Positions 4,425 to 5,462 of a DNA stretch of 5,462 nucleotides are shown piece by piece. The stretch spans positions 1-5,462 of the forward strand of contig JAEUJR010000972.1 of assembly GCA_016793585.1 (NCBI GenBank), read 5' to 3'. Each line of letters starts with the position of its first letter. Within the stretch, counting starts at the first letter, position 1. Below the pieces are notes generated by a model that was given only the letters and a program-made list of their open reading frames with translations, was not told the origin of the DNA and did no database searches. This DNA comes from Archangium sp. GTDB taxonomy: Bacteria > Myxococcota > Myxococcia > Myxococcales > Myxococcaceae. A program made the position numbers and the translations under genes.

Positions 4425-5462
4425 ATGAAAACCTGGCTCGCCCTGCTGCTCCTCCTCGTCGTTGGTTGTGGACCCGCCCTTCAGCCCGAGTGCCGCTGCG
4501 AAGTGATGACCGCGGGCGGCGTTCGCGAGTTCGCGTGTGGTGGATCGCTCTGCGCGGGAACCGACGGCTATCGCTGCAGCGCGACCGGCATCGTCAGCCG
4601 CGACGCGCAGGTCTGCATGGGCACTGGCCCCGGGCCGACGTGCACCCCGAAGACGTGCAACGGCGCGTGTGGCTCGATGCCAGACGGGTGCGGAGGAACG
4701 CTCCAGTGCGCGACCTGCGCGACTGGCCAGCGCTGCAACGCGAACAACACCTGTGAGTCGCTCTGCACCGGCGTCACCTGTGGCGCAGGCCAGCGCTGCG
4801 AACCGTCGACCGGTCAGTGTCAGGCCGACGCGTGCACGCAGGCGAACGCGGTCTGCGGCGTGGTGAATGGCCAGACGTGCGGCACGTGCCCTGGCGGCTC
4901 GGTGTGTTCGTCGACGAAGCGCCTGTGCGTCGAGACGGTCGCGACGTTGCCGAACACGCAATACGTGTACTCGGCGGTGGTGGCGGGCGATCAGCTCTTC
5001 GTCTCGACGACGGCGTCGCTCAACCAGGCGGCGCGCGATCTCGTCGCGGTCGATCTCACCTCGAAGCAGACGCGCACGATCGCGAGCGGCAAGGTGCTCT
5101 CACCGCTGACGGTGAAGAACGGAGCCGTGTTCTGGGGCGAGACGATGGGTCTGCGCCGCCTCGACCCTGGCATGACGACGCCGTCGACGATCTCGGGCCT
5201 CGACTACGGGTGCTCCGATCTCGTCGTCTCGGGCCAGTTCATCTACTGCGGCATCGGCGGTGACGCGCGCTACGGGCTCTCGGGCCTCGGCATCAAGAAG
5301 CTGCCGCTCGCCGGTGGCACCGCGACGTGGGCGCGCTCGTACCTGAACTACCCGCACTTCGCCGCGGTCGGGCAGTACGTCTTCTACGTGGGCACGACCG
5401 ACAACCAGTACTCGTTCAAGAACATCGGCGCGTACGACACGACGGCGAACGACGATCAGGTC
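4425..5462 (+). CDS. Cys-rich stalk lipoprotein with propeller-like C-terminal domain (partial, runs off window)
   Basis: An open frame of 346 codons with no stop before the window end, so the C-terminus is missing. MKTWLALLLLLVVGC is a lipoprotein signal (V-V-G-C, lipidation at Cys15; Gly at +2). Residues 16-168 contain 24 cysteines, enough for twelve disulfides. They include a module with CGSMPDGCGGTLQCATC (82-98), a type familiar from myxobacterial surface proteins, a CTGVTCGAGQRC segment (114-125) and a shortened second copy (137-168). From about 176 the protein changes to short beta-strand repeats: VVAGDQLFVST, LTVKNGAVFWGE, LVVSGQFIYCGI and FAAVGQYVFYVGT, spaced about 35-50 residues apart and resembling DUF5050-like propeller blades. 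At least four blades are visible. The start is set by the signal peptide; no good ribosome binding site precedes it. The 45-base gap leaves open whether it belongs to the same transcript. It is probably an outer-membrane or surface lipoprotein of unknown ligand. Confidence 0.85.
   Translation, partial: MKTWLALLLLLVVGCGPALQPECRCEVMTAGGVREFACGGSLCAGTDGYRCSATGIVSRDAQVCMGTGPGPTCTPKTCNGACGSMPDGCGGTLQCATCATGQRCNANNTCESLCTGVTCGAGQRCEPSTGQCQADACTQANAVCGVVNGQTCGTCPGGSVCSSTKRLCVETVATLPNTQYVYSAVVAGDQLFVSTTASLNQAARDLVAVDLTSKQTRTIASGKVLSPLTVKNGAVFWGETMGLRRLDPGMTTPSTISGLDYGCSDLVVSGQFIYCGIGGDARYGLSGLGIKKLPLAGGTATWARSYLNYPHFAAVGQYVFYVGTTDNQYSFKNIGAYDTTANDDQV
4656..4928 (+). repeat. Degenerate Cys-rich repeat units in the stalk lipoprotein
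   Basis: Unit A (residues 78-110) and unit C (137-168) share the C-x2-C-x5-C-x5/6-C ending (Cys95-98-104-110 and Cys152-155-161-168). Unit C has lost the DGCGGTL loop present in A. A short middle unit (114-132) has a related C-x4-C-x5-C-x6-C spacing. The pattern suggests internal duplication with one shortened copy. Confidence 0.6.

Noticed and set aside
3623..4756. Plus-strand open frame of 377 codons overlapping the second NHL gene and the stalk lipoprotein
   Set aside because: Arg/His-rich out-of-frame translation with no domain; the overlapped frames carry clear NHL motifs and a lipobox.
4230..4961. Minus-strand open frame spanning the gap at 4380-4424
   Set aside because: It crosses two genes with good lipoprotein or NHL evidence, is dominated by Arg and Ala, and has no recognisable domain.

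Overview
The window is a high-GC piece of a bacterial chromosome, packed with co-directional genes on the + strand. It most likely comes from a myxobacterium (Myxococcota). The pointers are strong G/C bias at codon third positions, several predicted lipoproteins in a row, Asp-Ala-Gly (DAG) linkers after lipidated N-termini, a Cys-rich stalk containing a DGCGGTL-type motif, and a membrane-linked caspase-like protease beside a DUF4384-like anti-sigma/ActD-like protein. This assignment rests on recognition of protein style, not on a database match.

Layout: (1) bases 1-30 are the last codons of an upstream reading frame, possibly a sigma factor, overlapping the next start as ATGA. (2) 27-707 encodes a single-pass membrane protein with a short helical cytoplasmic head and a periplasmic DUF4384-like domain. 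(3) 704-2026 encodes an exported caspase-family (C14) protease with a complete His/Cys dyad, an EF-hand-like loop and two C-terminal membrane segments. (4) 2020-3237 and (5) 3234-4379 encode two tandem paralogous lipoproteins, each a predicted six-bladed NHL beta-propeller with ten propeller cysteines. (6) After the only real gap (45 bases, with a hairpin abutting the start codon), 4425-5462 encodes a third lipoprotein. It has a 24-cysteine stalk and the start of another propeller-like domain, and it runs off the end of the window.

Every junction from base 27 to base 3237 is a stop/start overlap (ATGA, GTGA, ATGGTGA, ATGA), so genes 1-4 look like one translationally coupled operon. All complete products are predicted to be membrane-bound or exported. 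A reasonable but unproven reading is a cell-envelope sensing module: a possible sigma factor, its membrane-bound partner, a periplasmic protease that could act on that partner, and surface lipoproteins that could be ligand-binding or adhesive. No mobile elements, RNA genes, CRISPR arrays or convincing promoters or terminators were seen.
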